From assembly GCF_027484545.1 (NCBI RefSeq), contig NZ_JAIXST010000158.1, positions 1 through 54,667 of the forward strand: a DNA stretch of 54,667 nt, in the 5' to 3' direction. Below, piece after piece: positions 7,725-16,253 of this stretch (positions are counted from its first letter, which is position 1; each line of letters begins with the position of its first letter). This DNA comes from Runella sp. Lineage in GTDB: Bacteria; Bacteroidota; Bacteroidia; Cytophagales; Spirosomataceae. Made by a program: the position numbers and the translations under genes. Below the pieces are notes generated by a model that saw only the letters and a list, made by a program, of their open reading frames with translations, made no database searches and was not told where the DNA came from.

Positions 7725-9158
7725 ATGAAAACTTTTTGGACATTCTGCATTGGAATGGCCTGCGCGGCTGCCATTTTTGCACAAAAAAATACTCCCAAAG
7801 ACACTACTTCCCGAGCCGTTCCTATGAAACTCTGGCAAAAAGAAACGACATCTATTTCCGAAAAAATTGAAAGATTCACCGTCGGGCGCGACCGTGAAAT
7901 GGATTTATACTTAGCTCCTTACGATGTATTGGGCAACATGGCTCATGCGATGATGCTTCAAAGCGTAGGACTGTTGACAAGTGACGAATTACGACTATTA
8001 AATGACGAATTACGAAGCATTTATCAAACTATTCAGGAAGGGAAATTTGAAATTGAAGACGGTGTAGAAGACGTTCATTCCCAAGTGGAACTGATGCTGA
8101 CTCGCAAACTCGGCGATGTTGGGAAGAAAATTCACAGCGGTCGTTCACGCAACGACCAAGTATTGGTGGATATGAAACTCTTCACCCGCAGCCGTTTGGA
8201 AGAAGTGGCTTTGGCCTCCAAAAAACTCTTCGACTTGCTCATTAAGCGCTCCAATCAACACAAAAATGACCTGCTGCCGGGCTATACCCACTTACAAATT
8301 GCCATGCCCTCTTCATTTGGGCTGTGGTTTGGGGCTTATGCGGAAGCATTGGTAGATGATATGAGCATGATTCAAACGGCTTATAAGTTATCAAATAAAA
8401 ACCCGTTAGGTTCGGGCGCCGGATATGGTTCCTCTTTCCCATTGAATCGGACTATGACAACCGAATTATTAGGCTTTGAGACGCTTCATTACAACGTGGT
8501 ATATGCCCAAATGTCGCGCGGAAAAACGGAACAAACAGCCTTAACTGCCATAGCGGCACTTTCGGCGACTATCTCCCGAATGGCCATGGACGTCTGTTTG
8601 TACAATAGCCAAAACTTTGCTTTTGTTACCCTCCCCGATGACCTCACCACAGGAAGCAGCATTATGCCGCACAAGAAAAACCCCGACGTGGCCGAACTTC
8701 TTCGCGCCAAAACCAATCGTTTGAAAGCATTACCCACCGAAATTACAATGGTAATGAGCAACTTACCTTCTGGTTATCACCGCGATATGCAATTGTTGAA
8801 GGAATTGTTAATGCCTGCGTTTGAAGAAATATTGGATTGTTTAGACATTACGCATTTTATGCTTGAACACCTTCAGGTGAAGCAAAACTTATTAGCCGAT
8901 GCCAAATATGATTTGCTGTTCAGCGTAGAACGCGTCAATGAATTAGTTGTCAAAGGCGTTCCTTTCCGTGATGCGTATCGCCAGGTAGGAAAAGAAATAA
9001 ACGAAGGTACTTACCAAGCTTCCCGCGAGCTCAACCATACACACGAAGGCAGCATCGGTAACCTTTGCAATGACCAAATCAACGATTTAATGAATACCGA
9101 AATGGAGCGATTTAAGTTTGAGAAGGTTCATGCATCCGTTATGAAGCTGCTGAAGTAG
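7725..9158 (+). CDS. argH: Argininosuccinate lyase (start codon uncertain)
   Basis: Splits argininosuccinate into arginine and fumarate, the last step of arginine synthesis. The fumarase/aspartase-family signature GSSIMPHKKNPD is present, as are HSGRSRNDQV and GYTHLQIAMP. Relatives begin at the equivalent of MKLWQKE, which here is an ATG at 7824 (444 residues). The reading frame, however, stays open to an ATG at 7725, and those extra 33 residues look like a Sec signal peptide (MKTFW, a hydrophobic stretch, AIFA before QK). The upstream ATG has the better AT-rich start context. Arginine synthesis is cytoplasmic, so either the internal start is used or the leader is the remnant of another gene. 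The enzyme call is firm; the start is not. Confidence 0.92.
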   Translation: MKTFWTFCIGMACAAAIFAQKNTPKDTTSRAVPMKLWQKETTSISEKIERFTVGRDREMDLYLAPYDVLGNMAHAMMLQSVGLLTSDELRLLNDELRSIYQTIQEGKFEIEDGVEDVHSQVELMLTRKLGDVGKKIHSGRSRNDQVLVDMKLFTRSRLEEVALASKKLFDLLIKRSNQHKNDLLPGYTHLQIAMPSSFGLWFGAYAEALVDDMSMIQTAYKLSNKNPLGSGAGYGSSFPLNRTMTTELLGFETLHYNVVYAQMSRGKTEQTALTAIAALSATISRMAMDVCLYNSQNFAFVTLPDDLTTGSSIMPHKKNPDVAELLRAKTNRLKALPTEITMVMSNLPSGYHRDMQLLKELLMPAFEEILDCLDITHFMLEHLQVKQNLLADAKYDLLFSVERVNELVVKGVPFRDAYRQVGKEINEGTYQASRELNHTHEGSIGNLCNDQINDLMNTEMERFKFEKVHASVMKLLK

Positions 9159-9185
9159 AAAAACACTTTAAATGTGTTAACCACA

Positions 9186-9237
9186 GAGGCACGGAGTAAC
9201 AGAGAAAAACTCCGTGCCTCCATTACTCTGTTTTTTA
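9186..9237 (+). terminator. Terminator after argH, built from a CACGGAG-type repeat
   Basis: Perfect 11-bp stem (GAGGCACGGAG, 9186-9196; complement 9210-9220) with a 13-nt loop, followed by CTGTTTTTT. It separates argH from the convergent gene ending at 9246. The wording (cacagaggcacggag) resembles intergenic palindromes seen in many bacterial genomes. Confidence 0.75.
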
Positions 9238-9245
9238 CTATTTTT

Positions 9246-10160
9246 TCAAAAGCCCAATAATTTAAACAACATCTCAATCCCAATCCCGCTCGTCAGCATA
9301 CGTTCTTTGCGATTGTTGGATAATTTTTGCGACCAATCCACTAATCCTCCATCGGCAATTTCGAATTCTTTTTGCCGAATGGTTATAAAGGTTTTGAATT
9401 GAATAATTTGATAATAAGGCTGCTCTACTTGTTCTGTATCAAACGTAACCTCCTTTATCTCAGACACAATAGTATCGCACAAAGGCGCGAAATTGGGGTT
9501 ATCTTTCCGGGTCGATTTCAAAATAACCCTGACGGCTTCTACGGCGGTAAAGCTTTTTAAATAATCAGTTATAAAGCGGATGTGTTCTACCAAATGTTGC
9601 TTCTCAAACAACAAACTCCCTCTGTCTTTCCCGGCCGTGACCATGCAAAATATCTTAAAATGAGGTAGAAATGGCGGTTTCACATAAGGCGTTCGCAAGT
9701 GCCGGTGCACAGTGCAAAGACGAAGCACTTCTGCGTCAAAGTGAGTTAGTTTTCGACGAGTTGCAGCCTCCAGTGCCAACAAATTGGTAGCATCGGCCAC
9801 GACTTCTGTGCTTCTCAATGCGGATAAAACTTTGTTTTGATTGACCGTTGCCACCGCAGCACAGGATCCCAACGGACTTACCGGCGACAATTCGAGCGCC
9901 GTGAATCCAAAAAACTGCGCTTTTTGTAAAAGGTCAAGTTCAAAAGTTAAAAATGATACAAAATCAACATCAGAAGGCTTTACAAACCGATTTGAAGCAT
10001 AATTGCGCAATAAATCACTGGGAGAAATTTGCTGTGTTTTTTGGCTTAACACTTCCATCATCAATGAATTGAGGTCAGAAGAAGGCATGGATGTCAAAAG
10101 CGCAACCAAATCGGGTGTATTTGTCTCTTTTTGAATACGTCCTACAATTTTCTTACTCAT
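9246..10160 (-). CDS. Protein with faint class II aminoacyl-tRNA synthetase-like core, recX-linked
   Basis: I do not recognise a named family. The 304-residue protein has no signal peptide or membrane segment. Several pieces recall the class II synthetase/HisZ catalytic core: ADATNLLALEAATRRK, CTVHRHLRTPY, HFKIFCMVTAGKDRGS, and a C-terminal end EFEIADGGLVDWS followed by TSGIGIEMLFKLL, like motif 3 (GxGxE). The Arg expected after the motif 3 Glu is replaced by Met, so normal aminoacylation is doubtful. I chose the ATG at 10160 (MSKKIVG); it leaves an 11-base gap to the recX stop, while the longer start at 10208 would overlap recX. The two genes are probably co-transcribed. Confidence 0.5.
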   Translation of the reverse strand: MSKKIVGRIQKETNTPDLVALLTSMPSSDLNSLMMEVLSQKTQQISPSDLLRNYASNRFVKPSDVDFVSFLTFELDLLQKAQFFGFTALELSPVSPLGSCAAVATVNQNKVLSALRSTEVVADATNLLALEAATRRKLTHFDAEVLRLCTVHRHLRTPYVKPPFLPHFKIFCMVTAGKDRGSLLFEKQHLVEHIRFITDYLKSFTAVEAVRVILKSTRKDNPNFAPLCDTIVSEIKEVTFDTEQVEQPYYQIIQFKTFITIRQKEFEIADGGLVDWSQKLSNNRKERMLTSGIGIEMLFKLLGF

Positions 10161-10171
10161 GGTGTGTACCG

Positions 10172-10636
10172 TTATTCTTCCAAATCCATTGTTTTCAACA
10201 AATCCCAAACAATATCGCTCTCAAAACCCCTGCTGAGGGCAAATCGAACGATTTTTTGTTTGACTACCAATGACTCTCCTCGTAAACTTCGAGCTTTTTT
10301 TTCCAGCAAATCGCGCAGTAATTCCTCATAAGCATCGCCGTCTATTTCCATTAGCCCTTTCTGAATCAATTCATTAGACAGCCCCTTCAACTTCATTTCC
10401 TGTCTGATTTTAAGCCTTCCCCATTTTTTAACTCGAAATTTTCCTCTCGCAAAAGAACGGGCAAAGCGCTCTTCGTTAAGATAATTTTGGGCAATCAACT
10501 CCGCAACAACCGGTTCTGTGTCTTCGTCAGCGACTTCCCATTCACGTAATTTTTGACGTACTTCCTTCAAAGTACGTTCCTGATAAGCGCAGAATGAAGC
10601 TAACTTTATGAGTATTTGTTTTTGGCGTTCAGTCAT
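10172..10636 (-). CDS. recX: Regulatory protein RecX
   Basis: Small helical protein that binds RecA filaments and restrains recombination. The 154-residue product has the three tandem helical repeats of the family. Recognisable segments are CAYQERTLKEVRQKLREW near the N-terminus, NYLNEERFARSFARGKFRVKKWG in the centre, and the final FALSRGFESDIVWDLLK. RecX usually sits beside recA, but recA is not in this window; the downstream partner is the synthetase-like gene at 9246. Confidence 0.92.
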   Translation of the reverse strand: MTERQKQILIKLASFCAYQERTLKEVRQKLREWEVADEDTEPVVAELIAQNYLNEERFARSFARGKFRVKKWGRLKIRQEMKLKGLSNELIQKGLMEIDGDAYEELLRDLLEKKARSLRGESLVVKQKIVRFALSRGFESDIVWDLLKTMDLEE

Positions 10637-10733
10637 TTATGAATTTGTTTCAGCAAAAATAAGGATAGATATTTTAGAACATACCTGTATATTGCGACAG
10701 TTTTCGCCAATCCCTTTTAACCTCCAAAAAGAA

Positions 10734-12041
10734 ATGCCCTCCAACAACTTCCGCTGGCGGATAGTGCTATTGCTTTTTTTGGTCACCACCATCAATTACA
10801 TTGACCGTAATGTGTTATCATTTGCGATGATTGACGATGCGTTCCGGAAAGAAATGCTCGGCTTTCCAATTGGTTATACACTTACCCAAACAGATTTAAA
10901 CATCTTCAAAATTCAGTACGGTTGGGTGGATACAACCTTCAAAGTTGCCTATGCGCTGGGATTTATTATGATTGGTTGGCTTATAGACCGTTTGGGTACG
11001 AAACGAGGGCTTACGGTAGGCATTGGTGTATGGAGTTTGGCGGGGGTTGCCAATGCTTTTATAGGTTCTTTTCGAGGGTTAGCCGCCACTCGTTTTGCAT
11101 TGGGCATCGGAGAAGCGGGTAATTTCCCCTCCAGTATTAAATCCATAGCCGAATGGTTTCCCAAAAAAGAGCGTGCTTTTGCCACCGGGCTATTTAATGC
11201 CGGCACCAATGTGGGAATCATCTTTACAGCAGCAGTAATCCCTTGGATGACAATTCATTATGGCTGGCGTATGTCGTTTATGACAACCGGGGTTTTGGGA
11301 TTTGCAGTGCTTGTACTTTGGTGGATGACGTATCAACGCCCCGAAACTCACCCCAAAGTATCTCCTCAGGAATTGGCTTATATTCAACAGGACAACCAAC
11401 AGGAAGAAATTGCGGGTCGGGTAACGTGGTGGCGACTGCTTCGCTATCGCCAAACATGGGCTTTGATTGTTGGTAAATTCATGGCCGATCCTATTTGGTG
11501 GTTTTACCTCACTTGGTTGCCTGATTTCTTCAATTCCAGTGAATCGCTTGAACAAACACTTGATTTACAAACTATTGGCCTTCCTTTTATGGTCATTTAT
11601 ATCATTTCAGACGGTGGAAGTATATTTTTTGGATGGTTGTCGTCGCAGTTTATGAAAATAGGATGGACGCTCAACCGTGCCCGAAAAACTACCATGCTGA
11701 TTTGCGCACTTTGCGTGGTTCCGATTTTTTTTGCAGCTCAAACCCACAATATTTACATCGCAACGGTTCTGATTGCGATTGCCGCAGCGGCACATTTGGG
11801 ATGGTCCGCCAACATATATACTTTTGCCTCTGACCTATTTCCTAAAAGTGCTGTTGCAATGGTAACGGGGATTGGCGGGTTTTCCGGAGCAGTGGGAGGA
11901 GCCATATTGGCCGCAATGGCCGGACCGATTCGAGTTCAGTTTGGTTATTTACCTCTATTTCTGATTGCAGGTTCTACCTATTTGATTGCACTTTTGATTA
12001 TAAACCTGCTTGTGCCAAAAATGAAGCCCGTTGAGATGTAA
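10734..12041 (+). CDS. MFS transporter, anion:cation symporter / hexuronate type
   Basis: Inner-membrane carrier of 435 residues with about 12 membrane helices. It begins INYIDRNVLSFAM, as in the ACS branch of MFS (ExuT and relatives). The loop 2-3 motif is seen as GWLIDRLGTKRGL, and the helix 4 region as ALGIGEAGNFPSSIKSIAEWFPKKERAFATGLFNAG, which is typical of hexuronate and sugar-acid carriers in this group. The substrate is likely an organic anion such as glucuronate or galacturonate, inferred from the family only. The ATG at 10734 fits the first helix; upstream in-frame codons would add an unlikely 42-residue leader. It is divergent from recX and has no catabolic gene next to it. Confidence 0.85.
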   Translation: MPSNNFRWRIVLLLFLVTTINYIDRNVLSFAMIDDAFRKEMLGFPIGYTLTQTDLNIFKIQYGWVDTTFKVAYALGFIMIGWLIDRLGTKRGLTVGIGVWSLAGVANAFIGSFRGLAATRFALGIGEAGNFPSSIKSIAEWFPKKERAFATGLFNAGTNVGIIFTAAVIPWMTIHYGWRMSFMTTGVLGFAVLVLWWMTYQRPETHPKVSPQELAYIQQDNQQEEIAGRVTWWRLLRYRQTWALIVGKFMADPIWWFYLTWLPDFFNSSESLEQTLDLQTIGLPFMVIYIISDGGSIFFGWLSSQFMKIGWTLNRARKTTMLICALCVVPIFFAAQTHNIYIATVLIAIAAAAHLGWSANIYTFASDLFPKSAVAMVTGIGGFSGAVGGAILAAMAGPIRVQFGYLPLFLIAGSTYLIALLIINLLVPKMKPVEM

Positions 12042-12088
12042 AAAATAATCTTTCGTCTTTTTAACACAATTTCTTAGTCAAAACGTTA

Positions 12089-12096
12089 TAGCTTTG
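12089..12096 (+). promoter_or_regulatory. Probable -7 element of the cytochrome c gene
   Basis: TAGCTTTG matches TAnnTTTG exactly, 47 bases before the ATG at 12144. The -33 box is poor. Confidence 0.45.
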
Positions 12097-12143
12097 CATT
12101 TAATAAGTTCCCTATTTCTCATTACAAAACATCCTACCAAGGC

Positions 12144-12485
12144 ATGAAACGATTCACCAAAATGTTATTTGCAGCAGCCGCTTTCTGTGCTGTTTCCACT
12201 GTTGCCAGTGCGCAAGTTAAAATCCCTGCCGATATTGAAGCATTACTTACTAAAAATACCTGTTTGGCCTGCCACAGAGCAGATCAAAAATTAGTAGGGC
12301 CTGGATATAAAGAAGTAATGGCGAAAAAAAAATATAAGGCTGAGCAGATTGTAGAATTAATCTATGCCCCCAAGCCAGCTAACTGGCCAGGCTATCCTCC
12401 AATGGCAGCACTTGCAAGTGTTCCCAAAGAGGAAGCATTGAAGATTGCTCAGTGGATTGTTACATTAGCTCCAAAAAAGAAATAA
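12144..12485 (+). CDS. Small periplasmic c-type cytochrome (class I)
   Basis: One-haem electron carrier, 113 residues, exported by Sec (signal peptide to about residue 23, VASAQ). CLACH gives the covalent haem attachment and proximal His, LVGPGYKEV follows as in cytochrome c551/552, and the distal Met is in PPMAAL near the C-terminus. The length and order match cytochrome c551-type proteins. It may carry electrons to a terminal oxidase or act with an exported dehydrogenase; no partner gene lies nearby. It has its own promoter and terminator, so it is a single-gene unit. Confidence 0.92.
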   Translation: MKRFTKMLFAAAAFCAVSTVASAQVKIPADIEALLTKNTCLACHRADQKLVGPGYKEVMAKKKYKAEQIVELIYAPKPANWPGYPPMAALASVPKEEALKIAQWIVTLAPKKK

Positions 12486-12512
12486 ACAGGTATTTATTCC
12501 CCCTCTTAGCAT

Positions 12513-12540
12513 AGCCGACGTTCAGACGTCGGCTTTTTTT
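12513..12540 (+). terminator. Terminator after cytochrome c
   Basis: Perfect 9-bp stem (AGCCGACGT / ACGTCGGCT), TCAG loop, then a run of T. Confidence 0.9.
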
Positions 12541-12594
12541 GTAAATTTCGGGGCTTTTTCGCAAATTTAGAAATCCAAAGCAGCATTCCTTATT

Positions 12595-13317
12595 TTGAAA
12601 CGATTCAGCTTTATCCTTTTATTTTTGTTGTTCAGTAGTACGATTCGTTCACAGAAAAACGATTCGAAAACTGTTGATACCCTTAGTGTTAAAGCAGAAT
12701 TTGATAAAACTCCGATTCAACCCCGCTCACCTTCCGCTCAACATCTTGACGATTTTCGTAACGACAGAGCTTATAATTACGAGCGAACTGTCCCCCCTCC
12801 TCAAAACCCATTGGCCCGATTTTGGGATTGGTTAATGCGAAAACTTTCGGAGTTTTTTCGAAGTAATTCTTACCAAAACTTCTGGCAATACGTCTTTTTA
12901 GCGGCTGTTGGTGCCTTGGTCGTCTGGTTGCTTTATAAAGCCGAATTTTTAGGAGGATTGTTTGGTCGAAAAGCCGAAGAAGACCTTTTAGCGTACAATC
13001 GCCTGACGGAAAACATCCACGAGTTAGATTTCAACAGCCTAATTGAGGAAGCCATCGAAGGGCATAATTATCGGTTGGCCGTTCGGCTTTATTATCTCAA
13101 AACGCTTAAACAACTCACTGATAAACAGCTCATTCATTGGCAACCCACTAAAACAAACCGCGTTTATGTAGATGAACTGGGAAGTTCTTTATTGAGAACA
13201 GAATTTGAACAACTGACCTCTCAATTTGAATATGTTTGGTATGGGGAATTTCGAGTTACAGAAACCGAGTTTGAACTTTTAAAGAATCAATTTCAGTTTT
13301 TTTTAGGAAAAGTATAA
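12595..13317 (+). CDS. DUF4129 domain membrane protein (TTG start)
   Basis: Exported membrane protein of 240 residues, function unknown. A signal peptide (about 1-20, ending IRSQ) is followed by a periplasmic stretch, one membrane helix (about 98-118, YVFLAAVGALVVWLLY) and a helical cytoplasmic C-terminal half matching the DUF4129 pattern (GHNYRLAVRLYYLKTLKQL, then WQPTKTNRVY). The start is TTG at 12595: the frame is open only from 12571 and has no ATG before the signal peptide, which begins exactly at this codon. DUF4129, DUF4350 and MoxR genes often travel together with a DUF58 gene; here DUF58 is not present. Confidence 0.8.
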   Translation: MKRFSFILLFLLFSSTIRSQKNDSKTVDTLSVKAEFDKTPIQPRSPSAQHLDDFRNDRAYNYERTVPPPQNPLARFWDWLMRKLSEFFRSNSYQNFWQYVFLAAVGALVVWLLYKAEFLGGLFGRKAEEDLLAYNRLTENIHELDFNSLIEEAIEGHNYRLAVRLYYLKTLKQLTDKQLIHWQPTKTNRVYVDELGSSLLRTEFEQLTSQFEYVWYGEFRVTETEFELLKNQFQFFLGKV

Positions 13318-13348
13318 AGTAAGAACCCTTTCAATAAACGATCCACTT

Positions 13349-14536
13349 TTGAACTGGCGCAGCAAATATTTTTGGTTTTTGGCACTGACTGTACTTCTGT
13401 ACAGCCTATTTGAATACTATCGGCCCAAACCCATTGATTGGACACCCAGTTATTCCAACAAAGACAAAATTCCGTTTGGGACAAAAGCTCTGTATGAACT
13501 ATTGCCCGATGTATTTGGTAATCAAAAAGTTGAGTCGTTACGATTGCCGATTTATAATCACCTTTCCGAAAACAAACTTGCCCCTAAAAGCAACTATATT
13601 TTTGTTTGTCACACGTTTGAAATTGATAAAAACGACCGAAATCAACTGCTCACGTACGTAAAGCAGGGAAATAATGTTTTTATTTCCGCCTACGAATTTT
13701 CAGATACCTTGCTAAAAACACTCGGCGTACGGGCAACGCTCAAAGCCCCCACCCTTCGCGATACGGCTTTGGTGATGAACTTTGTCAATCCGGTTTTTAC
13801 AAAAAAGGGTGGCTATGTATTTTCAGAAGATGACGGCCGTAATTATTTTTTGGTCAAAAAGGCCGAAAATGTCACGGTTTTAGCCCAAAATGCGCGTAAT
13901 GAGCCCATTTTCCTGAAAGTGAAATACGGAAAAGGGTATTTCTTCCTGCACAATTTGCCACTGGCTCTGACAAATTATTACGCTCTAAACTCCAAAACAA
14001 CCGATTTTGCCTTTAACAGTCTTTCTTACTTACCTGTTTTACCCGTTTATTGGGATGAATACCTCAAGCAGGGACGTTTTGGAGAAAATGAGCAATCTAT
14101 CTTTAGGTACATTATGACACAACCTCCTTTGCAGTGGGCTTATTATTTAATACTGTTTGGACTTTTGCTTTACGCGATTTTTGCAGGAAAACGAACGCAG
14201 CGTATTATTCCAATCATAGAAATCCCAAAAAATACCTCGCTCGAATTTATTCAGACAATTGGTAAAATGTATTTTCAGCAAAGCGACCACGCTAATATTG
14301 CAGAGAAAAAGATTCAGCATTTATTACTTTACATTCGCGAACGATTTGGTCTAAGAACAAACGAACTTGACGAAGAATTTAAAGAAGCACTCATCCCAAA
14401 AACGGGTTTACCGCCTTTAGATATAAATTTATTGTTCAGTGAAATTGCCCACGCCGGACGAAACGGAAAACTTTCCGAATACGCACTTTTGAGTTTAAAT
14501 CGGAGAATTGAAGACTTTTATCAACGAGTAAAATAA
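13349..14536 (+). CDS. DUF4350 domain membrane protein (TTG start)
   Basis: Membrane protein of 395 residues, unknown function. It has an N-terminal anchor (about residues 8-22), a large extracytoplasmic DUF4350 domain with the usual start WTPSYSNKDKIPFGTKALYELLPDVF and a GATase-like fold, a second membrane helix (about 257-275, YYLILFGLLLYAIFAG), and a cytoplasmic helical end. The start again appears to be TTG (13349), 31 bases after the previous gene. It forms one transcription unit with the DUF4129 gene and probably with moxR, although 170 bases with an inverted repeat separate it from moxR. Confidence 0.8.
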   Translation: MNWRSKYFWFLALTVLLYSLFEYYRPKPIDWTPSYSNKDKIPFGTKALYELLPDVFGNQKVESLRLPIYNHLSENKLAPKSNYIFVCHTFEIDKNDRNQLLTYVKQGNNVFISAYEFSDTLLKTLGVRATLKAPTLRDTALVMNFVNPVFTKKGGYVFSEDDGRNYFLVKKAENVTVLAQNARNEPIFLKVKYGKGYFFLHNLPLALTNYYALNSKTTDFAFNSLSYLPVLPVYWDEYLKQGRFGENEQSIFRYIMTQPPLQWAYYLILFGLLLYAIFAGKRTQRIIPIIEIPKNTSLEFIQTIGKMYFQQSDHANIAEKKIQHLLLYIRERFGLRTNELDEEFKEALIPKTGLPPLDINLLFSEIAHAGRNGKLSEYALLSLNRRIEDFYQRVK

Positions 14537-14550
14537 TTTTAAAGTTTTAG

Positions 14551-14671
14551 TTTTCCCCCAGATAATAGCAGATAAAAAGGCTGCGCAGATAGACACAGAT
14601 TTTGAAAAATCACCGAAATTTGCGACCGCTGCAACTCCTATTTAAAATCTGCGTATATCTGCGGGGAAAAA
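14551..14671. repeat. Imperfect long inverted repeat between DUF4350 and moxR
   Basis: Arm 14551-14573 (TTTTCCCCCAGAT...) is nearly complementary to arm 14647-14671 (ATCTGCG...GGGGAAAAA), with about 73 bases between. The TCTGCG-TATATCTGCGGGG wording resembles dispersed palindromes known from many genomes. It could end part of the transcripts before moxR. Confidence 0.65.
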
Positions 14672-14706
14672 CAAATTTTATTATACTGTAATAAGCCTTA
14701 CTACTT

Positions 14707-15678
14707 ATGAATTTTGAATCACGCATTGACTTACAGGAATTGAACGATGCCATTACCGCGATAAAAGCCGAAATTGGTAAAATCATCGTTGGTCAGCAGC
14801 AAACCATAGAATTGCTCCTTACTGCGATTTTGGCCGATGGACACGTCCTGATTGAAGGGGTGCCCGGTGTGGCAAAGACCCTTACGGCTAAACTGTTGGC
14901 TCGTACTATCAATACCGATTTCAGTCGTATTCAATTCACGCCCGACCTAATGCCTTCCGATGTACTGGGAACGTCGGTTTTCAACCCGAAACTCATTGAC
15001 TTTGAGTTCAAGAAAGGGCCCATCTTTTCCAATATTATTTTGGTGGATGAAATTAACCGCGCTCCCGCCAAAACTCAATCGGCACTTTTTGAAGTAATGG
15101 AAGAACGTCAGGCGACGGTAGACGGGACCACCTACTTTATGAGCAGTCCTTTTATCGTAATGGCTACCCAAAACCCGGTCGAACATGAAGGAACGTATCG
15201 CTTACCTGAAGCGCAATTAGACCGTTTTTTATTCAAGATTTTAGTGAATTATCCGACAGCAGAACAGGAAGTCGAAGTATTGCGCGGACATCATCAGCGA
15301 CTTAATTTGGCGGATGCCATCGCAGAAATACAACCGATATTACAACCTCAGCAATTGGCAGAGTTGCGCAAAAAAACGCATCAAATCCACGTGGAAGATA
15401 AATTGTTGGAATACATAGCCCAAATCATTTTGCAAACCCGCAATAACAAATCCTTGTTTTTGGGTGCTTCGCCCCGGGCTTCGGTGGCTTTATTGAATAG
15501 CTCAAAGGCATTGGCTGCCATTAGAGGTAGGGATTTTGTAACTCCCGAAGATGTTCAGGAATTGGCTCCGGCCGTATTACGCCACCGTATTTTACTAACT
15601 CCTGAGCGCGAAATGGAAGGAGCCTCTCCCGATGATATTGTCGCACAACTACTGCAAAAAATAGAAGTGCCGCGTTAG
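14707..15678 (+). CDS. MoxR-family AAA+ ATPase
   Basis: Cytoplasmic AAA+ ATPase of 323 residues, thought to act as a chaperone that matures partner proteins, often with von Willebrand or DUF58 partners. Walker A is GVPGVAKT (about 54-61), Walker B is IILVDEINRAPAKTQSALFE, sensor 1 lies in MATQNPVEHEGTYRLPEAQLDRF, and the lid domain holds GASPRASVALL with the sensor 2 Arg. The length fits the family. It follows the DUF4129 and DUF4350 genes, the usual setting, and is followed by a terminator shared with a convergent gene. No DUF58 gene is present in this window. Confidence 0.93.
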   Translation: MNFESRIDLQELNDAITAIKAEIGKIIVGQQQTIELLLTAILADGHVLIEGVPGVAKTLTAKLLARTINTDFSRIQFTPDLMPSDVLGTSVFNPKLIDFEFKKGPIFSNIILVDEINRAPAKTQSALFEVMEERQATVDGTTYFMSSPFIVMATQNPVEHEGTYRLPEAQLDRFLFKILVNYPTAEQEVEVLRGHHQRLNLADAIAEIQPILQPQQLAELRKKTHQIHVEDKLLEYIAQIILQTRNNKSLFLGASPRASVALLNSSKALAAIRGRDFVTPEDVQELAPAVLRHRILLTPEREMEGASPDDIVAQLLQKIEVPR

Positions 15679-15689
15679 AGAGTATACTG

Positions 15690-15733
15690 TTTGCAGTTCA
15701 CAGCTTACCTTATTCTTACCTGTGAACTGCAAA
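15690..15733. terminator. Bidirectional terminator, GCAGTTCACAG palindrome
   Basis: Perfect 14-bp arms (TTTGCAGTTCACAG, 15690-15703; complement 15720-15733) with a 16-nt loop between moxR and the convergent lipoprotein gene. It shares core words with the inverted repeat at 7006-7082. Confidence 0.75.
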
Positions 15734-15738
15734 ACCAA

Positions 15739-16230
15739 CTATAAAACCTTTTTCACTCTTTCTTCGGCGCTTGCCAAATCAGACTTTATTTTTTGGATAT
15801 TCGCTTTGATTTCTTTCTGGATTTCAATCATTTGGTCTCCTGATACATCGGGAGCAGGTTTGTGGTCGTGGTGGTGTTCTTCGCCTTCGTGGTGATGATG
15901 TTCGTGCGCAAGGCCCGGTACTTCCACCAAATTTTCTTCCCATTCTTCAAATGATTTGGCAACGGCATCCAGCGCAGCCACTGTTGAATCAATACTTGCA
16001 ACCGCAGCGGCGTCTGTCACTGTCTTTTTCTTATCGTTCAATACGATTTTCAATGAGTCAATACCTTCTACCTGCTCGTGAAGCGTTTCTTCAATTTCCA
16101 TTGCTTCTAAGTGAATTTTACCTGCTTCCTCCATTTTAGGGTCTTTTTTGTCGCCGCAGGAAACCAGCAGAAAGCCATAAGCAGTAAGCAGTAAAGAATA
16201 AACCACTGCGCGGTAAGCCAATTTTTTCAT
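15739..16230 (-). CDS. Histidine-rich lipoprotein, probable metal binder
   Basis: Unnamed lipoprotein of 163 residues. The signal peptide ends with lipobox LVSC (lipidated C25). The mature protein is mostly helical, and at residues 109-123 it carries HEHHHHEGEEHHHDH, nine His and several Glu, a likely site for Zn, Ni, Co or Cu. A helical C-terminus (QKEIKANIQKIKSDL) may form a coiled coil. It lies 23 bases after the membrane protein at 16254 in the same direction, under the same promoter and operator. A job in metal storage or buffering outside the membrane is inferred from the His cluster and the neighbour, not proven. Confidence 0.75.
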   Translation of the reverse strand: MKKLAYRAVVYSLLLTAYGFLLVSCGDKKDPKMEEAGKIHLEAMEIEETLHEQVEGIDSLKIVLNDKKKTVTDAAAVASIDSTVAALDAVAKSFEEWEENLVEVPGLAHEHHHHEGEEHHHDHKPAPDVSGDQMIEIQKEIKANIQKIKSDLASAEERVKKVL

Positions 16231-16253
16231 TATAACTATAGGTTTTGGTTTGG

